From assembly GCA_013146195.2 (NCBI GenBank), contig CM028377.1:162936545-163000544 (forward strand): 64,000 nucleotides of DNA. Direction: 5' to 3'. This stretch comes from Codonopsis lanceolata. Its lineage: Eukaryota > Streptophyta > Magnoliopsida > Asterales > Campanulaceae. Each line of letters opens with the position of its first letter. The stretch's first letter is position 1. The translations under genes and the position numbers were made by a program. Positions 10,621-20,724 of the stretch are shown here, piece by piece. The notes under the pieces were generated by a model. It made no database searches and was not told the DNA's origin. It was given only the letters and a program-made list of their open reading frames with translations.

Positions 10621-11747
10621 TTTTCATTAATGGCATTTTTGTCATTTGGTAAGCAATTTGTAGTTTTATAAATTGTGTAAAAAATTAATGGTCCTAGATG
10701 AAAACATGTTTTTAAAATTGTACCCACTTGAAATTCACCCAATATAAATGTTTCCAATATCGTTTTTACTAGGTCCATGTTAAGTGATTTTCAATTGATC
10801 ACTAAATCCTACCGCAAGCGCACGGCTATTCGTGTAATATTTAGGATGTCGATCCCATAGGGACTTTGAATCAAGTACCGAAAAACTCACAATTAAAATA
10901 ATCTAGACTGATTGATTTCAAGATTTTTGTTGTAATAAGTAAATTGAACTAACAAGACTAAATTAACTAAATCAAACACAAAATTGGATTTTCGATTAAA
11001 AACTATAATTAAAAAGCTCCTATGATTTCGGTTCACCACAACAATGAATTTATATGTTCCGTAACAATCTTTCCGTTCACAATGAATATCATGTTTGGAA
11101 GGCTAATTGCATAAAAATATCTAATTATATTCTTTCGAACTACTCTCAACCGTGCCTAGATTAATTCAAATCTGATGTCTCGCTTAATGAATTATACTAA
11201 ACCCACTATGTCCTACAATTCTATAAGCCTCTAGAAATCTAATCAACTGTCGTTCTCATAAATTTCTAGTTCGATTTTAGAGTTTCGTTACCTAGACTTC
11301 TCCTTTCAGTCCTTCACTTTAGTAACTAAGATTATTGCATAAACGTAGTAGTTTCACATTTCGGTCCCTCGCTAGTACAATTTTATACAATTATTAACAA
11401 TGCTAAAATCGAATCACAACGTGTGACATTCAAATAAATGGAAAGATAGAAACTTTATTTATAAATCCATTACGGACTACACCTAATCCTAGAATTAGAA
11501 AACTACTCACACATAATTAAAGGAACTAGAATAAACATGTTAAGAATAATCAAGGAAATAAAAATAAAAGTAAAGAGAAGTGAAGAAGAAGAACTTGTAA
11601 TAACAAAATACTTCCGAATAAATTCACGAACTAGAGCCTTCAAACATAAATTTATCCAAGACAAAACTATTTTAAAGTGTTTATCTATGTCTAGCTATTT
11701 GAGAGGAGAAAATGGAAGTAAAACTCTTATCTACTAAGGAGGGAAAG

Positions 11748-11776
11748 AATATATATATATATATATATATATATAA
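11748..11776. repeat. (AT)n microsatellite
   Basis: A pure AT dinucleotide run within Athila LTR A. The corresponding place in LTR B has only a short tatatata, so the run has expanded. Confidence 0.9.
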
Positions 11777-11993
11777 CTAAGTCTTTCTTCTCCCCTTGTC
11801 TCACCAAGAGACATCCAAAAATAAATAAGAATAAATAGGAAGTAAATGAGAAGAAATGAAAACTAAAGGAGAGATAAATGAGAGACTAAAAGCTCTCCAT
11901 TCCTCCCTTTAGTTACCATTTAGTCTAGATCCATAAACAGGTCCAAACTTGAAAAATACTGGAAGTGATTCTTGAGCTGCCCCGACTGAAGGT

Positions 11994-12009
11994 TGCGAAA
12001 TATTTCGCA
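11994..12009 (-). promoter_or_regulatory. Perfect palindrome in Athila LTR A
   Basis: TGCGAAATATTTCGCA is a perfect 16-bp palindrome. It is followed about 20 bp later by a degenerate second dyad (ggtgcgactgctgc). In LTR B the first dyad is already damaged (ttgccaaatatttcgcat). It lies in U3, upstream of the AT-rich TATA region in the element's own orientation. Confidence 0.5.
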
Positions 12010-12303
12010 CCTAGGGTGCGACTGCTGCAGGAAATCTTTTAATTAACACTTGACATCAACTTTCTACCCACAAACATAACCGCATTATGCCCACGAAAAA
12101 TGTTGGAATTCAACTCCTCTTTTTGTCTTTACTTCACCATTAAAGTTTGTCTTTAATTCACCAATAAAACTTGACTTTAATTAAAAAAGGTTGCAAAACT
12201 GCACAATTAAGACAAATAAAGGTAAGGTAGCCAAAACAATTAAATTTACCACGATAAATGCAATATTGACTAGAAAAATAAGCCCAAAGTATCCAAAAAT
12301 ATA

Positions 12304-12561
12304 CTCCCTCCGTCCCTAAATTATCGTCCTCCTTTCCTTTTTCGTCCGTCCCAAAATAATTGTCCACTTTGAAACTTACCTTTTTAGAACATCACTTTTA
12401 CCACTTTACCCTTACTTTTTCACTCTACTTTAATTATGGGCCACATATACATGGACATTAATGGAAACTACACATTAAACCAATATAAATAATCAAGTCA
12501 ATTACTTTTTCTTAAACTGTGCACCGGGTCAAGCAGGACAATTATTTAGGGACGGAGGGAG
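12304..12561. mobile_element. Stowaway MITE
   Basis: The termini are the classic CTCCCTCCGTCCC and GGGACGGAGGGAG with a TA duplication (12302-12303 and 12562-12563). The sister Athila copy has the empty site (ccaaaaatatagacaatatg near 31520). At 258 bp with no coding capacity it was presumably mobilised by a Tc1/mariner transposase. Confidence 0.95.
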
Positions 12562-12583
12562 TAGACAATATGCACATGTATCA

Positions 12584-13314
12584 CTCCACCAAACTTGAGC
12601 TTTGATCGTTCCGAGCAAAGGAATAAATTCAAATTAAGAATAGTCCGGGACGGAGAAAAATAGGAAGATACTAGCTTAAGAAAACAAGTGCACAACATCA
12701 TGGAATTTAACTCAAAATCATCAATAATCCGGAAGACAGGGTCTTTAGATTCTCAAGCTAATAAAATCTCAAGTGCTCAAACTAAATCACCAATCATTCA
12801 CTTATTAGTCACTCAATCAAGGAGAGGCTTGGGGCACAACTAGCTCAAATTATGCCACCACATAAATGTTAAAGCTAAAATTCTCGAATCAAGGGGCACT
12901 CTCCATTCATGCTATTCAATTCAATTGGCATGGCACATGCAAAACAAGCAAAAAGATCATTATGACTTTATCTTAAGCTTATAACATTAGGCCAAGGTGA
13001 GGGCTACAAATGAAGGAATTAATATACAAACCAAGAGAGTATAAAAGAATCATGTAAAATGCATTGTATGCTCACTCAATTTTTTTAACAAAACCACTCA
13101 CCAATTTCAATAACCCCTAAAATTGATTTCTTGAATAATCGGGTTGAAGAAATTACTCACCATCAATTAACAATTAACCTCCTTATTTCCCTTTGAGAGC
13201 ACATACAAACTTTTTTTCTTTTTTTTCTTCGTTAGCGCTCTTTTCTTCTATCTTTTTATTTTTCATTGCTTCAATTTTTTTCAAGGCACGCTAACTCAAG
13301 GCACGCTAACTCCT

Positions 13315-13346
<32 letters not shown>

Positions 13347-13673
13347 GTAATCAACATATTTTTTTAGTACCCCTTCCTTCATTTTTGCTCCCACCACAAT
13401 AGCCAAAAACATAACACATGAAAGAACAAACCCAGCAAAAGCAAACAATATACACATTAGTATTCATTTTAAGCTCTTTTGAAGTGTAAGATAAAGTGTT
13501 TAGGCTAAATGGGTGACTAAATGCGAGTAAATGAAACGAACGTCGAATGGGGTCATTTGTGTGCTTAGCACACACCATTCTTTTTACAGGCTTAAGGGGG
13601 ACACTAGGGACAACATTTTTCAAAAAGGTTAGGCAAGAAAAAGCTCAAACTGTCCAAAATGACCTAAATCATA
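12584..13673 (-). mobile_element. Athila A non-coding 3' region
   Basis: Non-coding sequence between the polypurine tract and the env-position frame. It aligns with 31550-32346 of copy B. A T-homopolymer of about 28 bases sits at 13319-13346. No genes are seen. Confidence 0.65.
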
Positions 13674-13708
<35 letters not shown>

Positions 13709-14191
13709 GAAGCATATATCCCAACTATTTTAGACAGTTTCCCACTTAAAACAACTTTCCAAAAATAAGACATCATTAACCAGATCTCATTTAATGTAAT
13801 ATTAAATTAAAGATTAAATATATCAATAATTGGCCTGAAATATATCAACATAACAACATTAACTTAGTCAAATTAAAGAAGGATGAATTCTTTAATTTCT
13901 CCTCTTTCACAAACAAAACTCTTCGATTTCATACCATTAATCATTGTATCATTGATATTGATGTCATTCAATTGCCATGTATTTTTATTTATTTTTATAA
14001 TAAATTTGTGATCAATTGCTGTAATTCTAATGATTGAAATTGGACTATTTAATTTTAATCAAATCATATTTGGCTATTCATTGAAGTAATATGTTATTCT
14101 ATTAATGTTTTTATGTTTTTGTTTTGTTTGATTATAATTCAATTCAAAAAGAAATATGTACGTGCGTTTAACGCATGGGTGTAAAACTAGT
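13674..14191 (+). mobile_element. Non-autonomous Helitron, about 0.52 kb
   Basis: The 3' end has a perfect stem TGCGTT-T-AACGCA, ten bases, then CTAGT (14187-14191), the plant Helitron 3' signature, followed by host T. The 5' end is placed at TCTCATATAT... (13674) after host A, with gcagaagc downstream as in many plant Helitrons. The exact 5' base is blurred by the AT run at 13679-13705. It has no Rep/Hel coding and is inserted in Athila A. Confidence 0.7.
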
Positions 14192-14846
14192 TACCATAAT
14201 GCACATGCCAAGACTAAATCTAGCAAGAATTTCAAGAAAAACCCTATAATATAAAAAAAATCCAACTAATGTATCCACAATATACACATAATTCTTTGCT
14301 ATCCTAGCACCAAGAACAAAATCATAAAATATGTAGGTACCTCGCAAACACTCCCTCATGTGTTTTCTCTCACCCTCGTGCTTCACTCAAAGCATACCCA
14401 AGAAAGAATTATCAAGGGAATCATCATCAACCATCAACTAGCATGCAAATGAGTCCAAGATTACTCCACAAATGCAAAACACATGCATACTTTTGCAAAT
14501 GCCAACCAAAAATAATTATCATTAAAGCTACAAGCTTGAGCATATCAAAAGTATAAAATTTATTACCCCCAAATCAAATCCACAAAATAAAGGTTACCAT
14601 TGACAATCTCCCCCAAACTTATAATATACATTGTCCTCAGTGGAATATAAAGAAATAAAAAATAAGACAAGTTAAAACAAAATGGGAGAGTGAAACGGGC
14701 TTACCAAATCAGAAATCATAGTAGGGATTACCAAAAGGGGATGATGGTGGATTAGGGTTAAGAGCATCTAAGATGTCACCTTGTCGTTGTTGCTTATATT
14801 TGAGGGCTGAAAGATCGACACCCAATTCTCTAATTTCGTTCATTAT

Positions 14847-15618
14847 TTATTGCTGATTTTCTAGGATTTTCAGTAGCATGGTAGTGACCCCAAGAGTTTC
14901 CGAAGGAGGAGGTGGTGGAGGTTGTACAGGATCAGATGGCTCGGAGTTGTCCTCGGATGATTGCCAATTTGCTTTGTCCTTTGTAGTTGCGGAAAGGGAG
15001 TATGGGAGCGGAAATGGTCGACAAGCTAGAATTTTCACAAAATATCTCATAGCAAGACAAGCTCTCATATCAAGGCGAGTGGCCCCCGAAGCCAAAGTAA
15101 GATTCTCTAGGGGAGACCAAGTGTTATCGCTATCGGGGTCACTAACCCACCAATCATTATAGTACCAACCTTGCCCGAGCTACCTTGTGAAACTTTCTAG
15201 CCAAAAAGGCCGCGACATGTGCCTTAGGCTCATTAAAAACATACCACAACATATATAATTCATCCTTCTGAATGTTCCCATCATTTTCCCCGTGAGAAAA
15301 AATGGTATTGGCAAGCACTCGCAGAAAATATCGGAAACATGGGTGACGCACCTCATTTGACTTCGAGGTGCGGGAATCAAAACAGCATGTATTCCGTGAA
15401 ATACTCGCCCAAAAATTATAGTCAATTTCAAATTCACGGGATACTCGACGTTCACCGACATATGGTAAATTATACATAGCCCCAAATTATTCTAATGACA
15501 TTTCAAAGTCCGTCCCAAACAACCGAAACCAAACTCGCCCTTCCACACTATGCTTTCTTGTTATAGTTTGTTCATCAAAAGAGCTCAAAATTTTGAGGGT
15601 CAATTCTTATCTTTTATG
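14847..15618 (-). pseudogene. Athila env-position ORF (putative plant transposon protein domain), copy A
   Basis: Minus-strand broken frames read HPCFRYFLRVLANTIF...GENDG and KDELYMLWYVF...AAFLARKFHKVA, then IGG-like and LDMRACLAMRYF segments. These match the conserved 'putative plant transposon protein' domain found downstream of pol in Athila elements. The longest continuous piece is 15157-15477, about 106 codons; frameshifts separate it from the C-terminal piece at 14847-15095. The N-terminal part is lost into the minisatellite at 15620. The function of this protein is unknown. Copy B carries the same region at 38600-39704. Confidence 0.7.
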
Positions 15619-15619
15619 C

Positions 15620-16690
15620 ATACATGTTTCTCCATACATGCTTATATATATACGTGCTTCTCCATACATTCTTCCTATACACATGTTTCTCCATACATGC
15701 CTTTATACATGCTTCCTATACACATGTTTCTCTAAACATGCTTTTCAATAACATGCTTCTCCACACATGATTTTCCATACATGCTTTTCATACATGTTTT
15801 GCCATACATGTTTATCATCATATACATGCTTGTCCATGCATACTTGTCATATGCATATCTTGCCATATACATACAACATTGGTTTTCATACATGCATATC
15901 ATCATACACATGCTTGTCCATGCATACTTGTCATATGCATATCTTTCCAAACACATGTAACATTCTTTTTTAATACCCCTCTTTCAATACATGTTCTCTT
16001 TCAATACATATGTTCTTTCAATACATGTCTTTCAATACATATGCTCTTTTCAATACATATGTTTTTTTTAATACATATGCTTTTTTCAATACATATGCTC
16101 TTTCAATACATGTGTTTTTTTAAATTCATATGCTCTTTCAATTCATATGTTTTTCAATACATACATGTCTTTTCAATACATATGCTTTTCAATACATGTG
16201 CTTTTCAATTCATATGCTCTTTCAATACATATGTTTTTCAATACATGTCTTTCAATTCATATGTTTTTCAATACATATGCTCTTTCAATACATGTGCTCT
16301 TTCAATACATATGTCTTTCCATACATGTTCTCATTCAATACATATGTCTTTCAATATATATGTTTTTTCAATTCATATGCTTTTTCAATTCATATGCTTT
16401 TCCATACATATGATTTTTAAATACATATGCCTTTCAATACATGTGTTTTTCAATTCATATGCTCTTTTCAAATTATATGCTTTTCAATACATGCATGTAT
16501 TTTCAATTCATATGCCTTTTCAATACATGTGCTTTTCAATTCATATGATTTTTCAATACATATGCCTTTCAATACTTGTGTTTTTCCATTCATATGCTCT
16601 TTTCAATACATGCATGTCTTTTCAATTCATAAGCCTTTTCAATACATGTAATTTTTAATTCATATGCTTTTTCCATTCATATGTCTTTCA
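15620..16690. repeat. Minisatellite, about 16-bp units (tttcaatacatatgct type)
   Basis: More than 50 imperfect copies of units such as tttcaatacatatgct, grading from catacatgctt at the left. All three plus-strand frames stay open for long distances (up to 259 codons at 15879-16658), encoding FSIHMLFQ-like hydrophobic repeats. This reflects repeat composition and not a gene. The array starts where homology between Athila A and B stops. Confidence 0.9.
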
Positions 16691-16917
16691 ATTCATAAAA
16701 AAACAGAAAAAACAAAACAAAAAAAATATAGGAGGAGAGGAGGAGAATTCTACCACACCCCAACTTGCATTGCACATGTTTTAAAACTCATATCATACAT
16801 AAAATAAAATATCTTTCTTGTGATGCATGTCCCGAAATCGGGAGTATATATCTTATCAACGGCGTTCGTCTACATGTGAATTCACGTTCACTCGTAAACT
16901 CCGTTGTTGAGGGGATC
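16691..16917. other. Unassigned segment between minisatellite and Tat LTR
   Basis: Starts with an A-rich run and continues as ordinary sequence up to the LTR start. No feature is recognised. Confidence 0.3.
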
Positions 16918-17118
16918 TGTAGACACCCCAATTTTGTATCCCTACGATATAATGTCCTATAATAATGAGAGCATTTATTTTATAAATTTATTGGACTTAC
17001 AAATGTTGCTTTCTGTTAGTGTTTCAGATAGCTGAACTTAACAGGAGTTAAATGATACATATAAACTTGATCAGGGTTTAAACTGAAAATAATACATTTG
17101 ATCATAAAATACTCACAT

Positions 17119-17150
17119 GGAGCCGCTCCTCCATGCATGGGAGCCGCTCT
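17119..17150 (+). promoter_or_regulatory. Twin dyads in the Tat-like LTR U3
   Basis: GGAGCCGCTCC (17119-17129) and GGAGCCGCTCT (17140-17150) have centres 21 bp apart, with the perfect palindrome CCATGCATGG (17131-17140) between them. They lie about 120 bp upstream of the TATA box at 17266. The layout recalls the twin palindromes in two other gypsy LTRs of this window. Confidence 0.5.
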
Positions 17151-17265
17151 ACCGTTTCCTCAGCCGCCTCGTGCTTTCATGCGCTATTTCGATCCCAGGC
17201 TTCTTCCTGGCACGCCATGCACTGATATTGAGAGAGTGTCGTCATTTAATCGACCGTTCTTCTCC

Positions 17266-17273
17266 TATAAATA
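17266..17273 (+). promoter_or_regulatory. TATA box of the Tat-like LTR
   Basis: TATAAATA followed by a CT-rich, relatively GC-rich leader. It is the likely core promoter of the LTR. Confidence 0.65.
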
Positions 17274-17446
17274 GAGGCTTCGGGCTCTCATTCTCCATAT
17301 GATCAATACACACATTTCATCCCACATTGCCTTCCCGAAGCCTCCTCTACCGAAGAAGCCAAAGAAGAAGAAGAAAGCCACCTCGCTCTGCACCACGCAG
17401 CGAGCCATCTGAAGATCCAGTCTTTGCCCCCGGCAAGCCGATCACA

Positions 17447-17525
17447 TACTCATTCTCATACTTATACTCATATTCATACACATACTCATACTCATACACA
17501 TACACATACTTATACACATACATAA
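17447..17525. repeat. catact/cataca microsatellite
   Basis: Short hexanucleotide-like repeats (catactcatacacatac) in the leader of the Tat-like LTR. Confidence 0.8.
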
Positions 17526-17838
17526 AAAGACTCCCTATCTCGGAAGGATAGGGGAAGCACACTTGAAGTCTTCGAGCGCCTAGTGAGCTAAAGCCTAAGC
17601 GTATATGTCGGGTCAGACACTCACGCTACAAGAGGTAAGTATGAATTTATTGTATTATCTCTGTAATAAATCTAGAATATTATAATATGTGCGTTATGTA
17701 AATAATAACAATATTAATATTATGCATGCTATGTAAATAATAATGATATTATAACTAGTTAAATATTAGTATAATATAATTAATAAATAGAATGTAAATA
17801 ACGTAATTATGCATGTTGTAAATATAATTAATAATATA

Positions 17839-17839
<1 letters not shown>

Positions 17840-17883
<44 letters not shown>
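17840..17883. repeat. (TA)n microsatellite
   Basis: A nearly pure TA dinucleotide run inside the Tat-like LTR. Confidence 0.9.
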
Positions 17884-17887
<4 letters not shown>

Positions 17888-18167
17888 CATTTTCTGGGCT
17901 ATATGCACTTAATGTTAATTTATTTTAAAACCTAAAATGAGACCGAAATGGTGAGTTAGTTGTCTAACCCCTTCCTAACTCGTAACCTAGCCTCCGAACC
18001 TACACATTTTCTGGTATAATTGGTTTTTCTCTATTTAACTTTAAAATAAAGGTGGTGACTCTGTACATACACATATTTAGAGTCCACAACGAGACCGGGT
18101 GCATTCTACGCGCTCTGATTGTTTTAAAGCAACTCGCTCTCACGCGGGGCATTTTGGAACTGGGTTC

Positions 18168-20429
18168 TCACTGGCCTATTAGCAGTTAGATATAAAAGAG
18201 ATCCAACAATACCTCTATATTCAGTCATGTTGACTTATTTACCTTTTTCATCAATCACTAGATGGCATTCAACTCCCATTGGATTATTTGCTGAATTTGC
18301 ATATTGCAAGTTATATTTCTTAATAAGCTCCTTGATGTACTTAGCTTGATGGATAAATATTCCTTCTTCAGTTTGCTTGATTTGCAAACCAAGGAAGTAT
18401 GTGAGTTCTCACATCATGCTTATCTCAAACTTGCCCTTCATTAGGTTTTCAAATCTCTTACACAAAACATCATTAGTAGAACCAAAAATAATATCATCGA
18501 CATAAATTTGAACTAATAAAATATTTCCTTTGTTTTTCATGAAAAAGAGAGTTGTGTCAATTTTACCCCTTTGAAAACTTTTTTCCATAATAAATTTTGA
18601 AAGAGTTTCATACCAGGTTCTTGGGGCTTGCTTGAGTCCATACAAGGCTTTTCTAAACTTGTATACATGGTCCTTCTTCTTATTATCTTAAAACCCAGGG
18701 GGTCTTAAAGATCTCCATTGAGAAATGCACTCTTCACATCCATTTGATAGACTTTGAAGTCTTTGAAGGTTACATATGCAAGGAACAGCCTGATTGCTTC
18801 TATTCTTGCAACAGGAGAAAATGTTTGATCATAATCAATGTCTTTCTCCTGTCTATAGCCTTGGGTTGCCAACCTTGCTATGTTTCTTGTGACATTTCCA
18901 TCTTCATCCAGCTTGTTCCTGAAGACTCATTTTGTTCCTATTAGTTGTTGATCAGTAGGTCTTGGAACAAGTTGGCACACTTGACAACTTTCAAATTGAT
19001 TAAGTTCTTCTTTCATGGCTTCAATCCAGTAGGAATCTTCCAAGACTTCATCAGTCTTTTTAGGTTCAATAGAGGAGACAAAAGCATGAGAATCAAGAGT
19101 CTCATTTCTTGAGTTGTTTCTTGTCTTTAAGGCTCCAAATATATCACCAATGATGTTTGTAACTGGGTGATGTCTGGCTTCTCTAATTTCTTTGGAAAGA
19201 TCTGGAATGGGGTTAGGAGTAACTGTAGGTATGTTAATTTGGGAAGAACATGTTTCAGCTATTTGAAGATTTTTTGTTTCTAAAGTATCAGCACATATAG
19301 GATTAGCTGATGGAGTGTGAGTTTCATCTACTTGAGATTGGTCGTCCTGCTGATGTGTATTTTGGACTAATGAGCTATCAGCAGGAAGAGCATATGATGA
19401 AGGATTGTTCTGAATTGAGCTATTATCATTGTTGTCTCAAAAATCTCAAAATTGTTAGAAACATCTTGAGTCTCATTGGAATCAAGTAAAGAAAATTCAT
19501 CAAAAGTAACGTGCATAGTTTCAACAATTATTTGAAATTTTCTATTATAAACTCTATAAGCACTACTATGTTTAGCATAACCAAAAAAAAACACCTTCAT
19601 CAGTCTTCTCATCAAATTTACCTTTGTGATCACTACCATTGTAGTAAATGTAGCATTTGCACCCAAAGATCTTGAAATAAGCAATGTTTGGTGTTCTGCC
19701 TCTCCACCGTTCATATGATCTTTTTTCATGAAATTTGTTGATGAAAGACATGTTTTGTGTGAAGTAAGCTGCGTTGATAGCTTCTGCCCAAAAGTATTTA
19801 GGCAGTTTGGCTTCAGCAATCATGGTTTTACCAGCTTCTATAAGAGTTTTATTCTTCATTTCAGCAACACCATTTTGTTGTGGTGTTCTTGTTGCTGAGA
19901 AGTTATGGTCTATTACTTGATCATCAAAGTAGGTATCCATTCCAGCATTCTTGAATTCAGTGTCATTGTCAGATCTTACACTTATGATATCACATTCTTT
20001 CTGATTTTAAAGATTTCTGAACAGGGCAGTGAGTAGGTTGTAAGTTTCATCCTTGGATTCCATCATTTCAACCCATGTATATCTTGAGTAGTCATCAACC
20101 ACCACTAGGGTATATCTGCTTCCACCTAAACTCTTAGTAGTAATAGAACCAAACAAATCTATATGTAGCAGTTCAAGAATTCTTTTGGTTGAAAGACATG
20201 GTTTGGGTTTGAAAGATATCTTTGTCAGTTTTTCTAAAATACATGCCTTGTATTTTTTTTATCTGTAGAAAAATTGACTTGTGGCAGAGCATTCACTAGA
20301 ACTCCTTTTGATAGTTGTGAGAGATATTTAAAATTGAAGTGTGAAAGTCTTTTATGCCACAGCCATTAAGTTTTGAAATATTTGCTACAAACTCAATCAG
20401 TAAATAAATCAATAGCAAAAATATTTCTT
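18168..20429 (-). pseudogene. Ty1/copia pol fragment (GAG-pre-integrase, integrase, reverse transcriptase)
   Basis: On the minus strand the gap-proximal end has WLWHKRLSHFNFKYLSQLSK (GAG-pre-integrase, about 20250-20390). Next come integrase core (VVVDDYSRYTWVEM near 20090) and integrase C-terminal segments (ATRTPQQNGVAEMKNKTL, PKYFWAEAINAAYF, 19570-19900). Reverse transcriptase follows (VYQMDVKSAFLNGDL near 18750, YGLKQAPRTWYE, LLVQIYVDDIIFGS), then TYFLGLQIKQ, and it ends in SLLYLTANRP at about 18170. Frameshifts and stops are scattered throughout. Protease and gag lie beyond the gap or are lost. RNase H is missing at the junction with the Tat-like LTR. The sequence closely resembles the SIRE-like element at 47.9-50.8 kb. 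Confidence 0.85.
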
Positions 20430-20529
20430 NNNNNNNNNNNNNNNNNNNNNNNNNNNNNNNNNNNNNNNNNNNNNNNNNNNNNNNNNNNNNNNNNNNNNNN
20501 NNNNNNNNNNNNNNNNNNNNNNNNNNNNN
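20430..20529. other. Assembly gap (100 N)
   Basis: Exactly 100 N, the conventional size for a gap of unknown length. It falls in copia pol just upstream of the GAG-pre-integrase domain. Confidence 1.
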
Positions 20530-20724
20530 CATTCTTGATACCACTTTAGATTCGGTTTGTCAATAAATTTCCATGAGCATCCAACGATGTAGTCTTGACA
20601 AAATGTCCAAAATAAATAAGCGAGGGCCAAAATCGAAGTCATATCTGCAATATTGAACATAATAAATAAGTACATTCATATACTCAATGTATTTAAATGT
20701 TAAAGGAATAAATTGCCTTAAAAA
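20530..20724. other. Unassigned segment after the gap
   Basis: AT-rich sequence without recognisable copia coding. The gap may therefore hide an element boundary. Confidence 0.3.

Larger units (their letters stand above)
9460..10740. mobile_element. Non-autonomous Mutator-like element, candidate Pack-MULE
   Basis: The ends are related inverted repeats of about 50-60 bp: left gaaaaaattacaagccggta..., right (reverse complement) gggtgaatttcaagtgggta.... The flanks are 9-bp near-identical repeats, aatataaac (9451-9459) and aatataaat (10741-10749), the TSD length typical of MULEs. There is no transposase. The interior carries GC-rich, gene-like sequence (about 9860-10330) unlike its AT-rich surroundings, followed by a palindromic minisatellite. 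Terminal repeats, TSD and captured-looking content together fit a Pack-MULE. The source gene is not recognised. Confidence 0.7.
10785..12583 (-). mobile_element. 3' LTR of Athila-type element copy A
   Basis: In minus orientation the LTR starts TGATACATG at 12583 and ends TTGAAAATCA at 10785. The polypurine tract (gctcaagtttggtggag) lies directly upstream at 12584-12600. It matches the LTR at 30243-31549, which has an internal deletion. The AT run at 11748-11776 lies near the expected TATA position. A Stowaway MITE is inserted at 12304-12561. The likely left half of the TSD is ttaag; the partner is not found because the other end of the element is missing. Confidence 0.75.
16918..18168 (+). 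mobile_element. Tat/Ogre-type Ty3/gypsy LTR and leader fragment
   Basis: It begins TGTAGACACCCCAATTTTG, a start typical of Tat-lineage LTRs, and has a TATA box at 17266-17273. After it come a leader, a donor-like caagaggtaagt near 17630, AT-rich sequence with a (TA)n run, and AATAAA followed by ggtggtgactctg at about 18044-18060, resembling Tat LTR 3' regions. The LTR end cannot be fixed precisely. At about 18168 it abuts copia pol of opposite orientation, so the internal region is missing. No TSD was found. Confidence 0.6.

Noticed and set aside
15879..16658. 259-codon plus-strand frame
   Set aside because: It lies wholly in a 16-bp minisatellite with all three frames open. Composition artefact.
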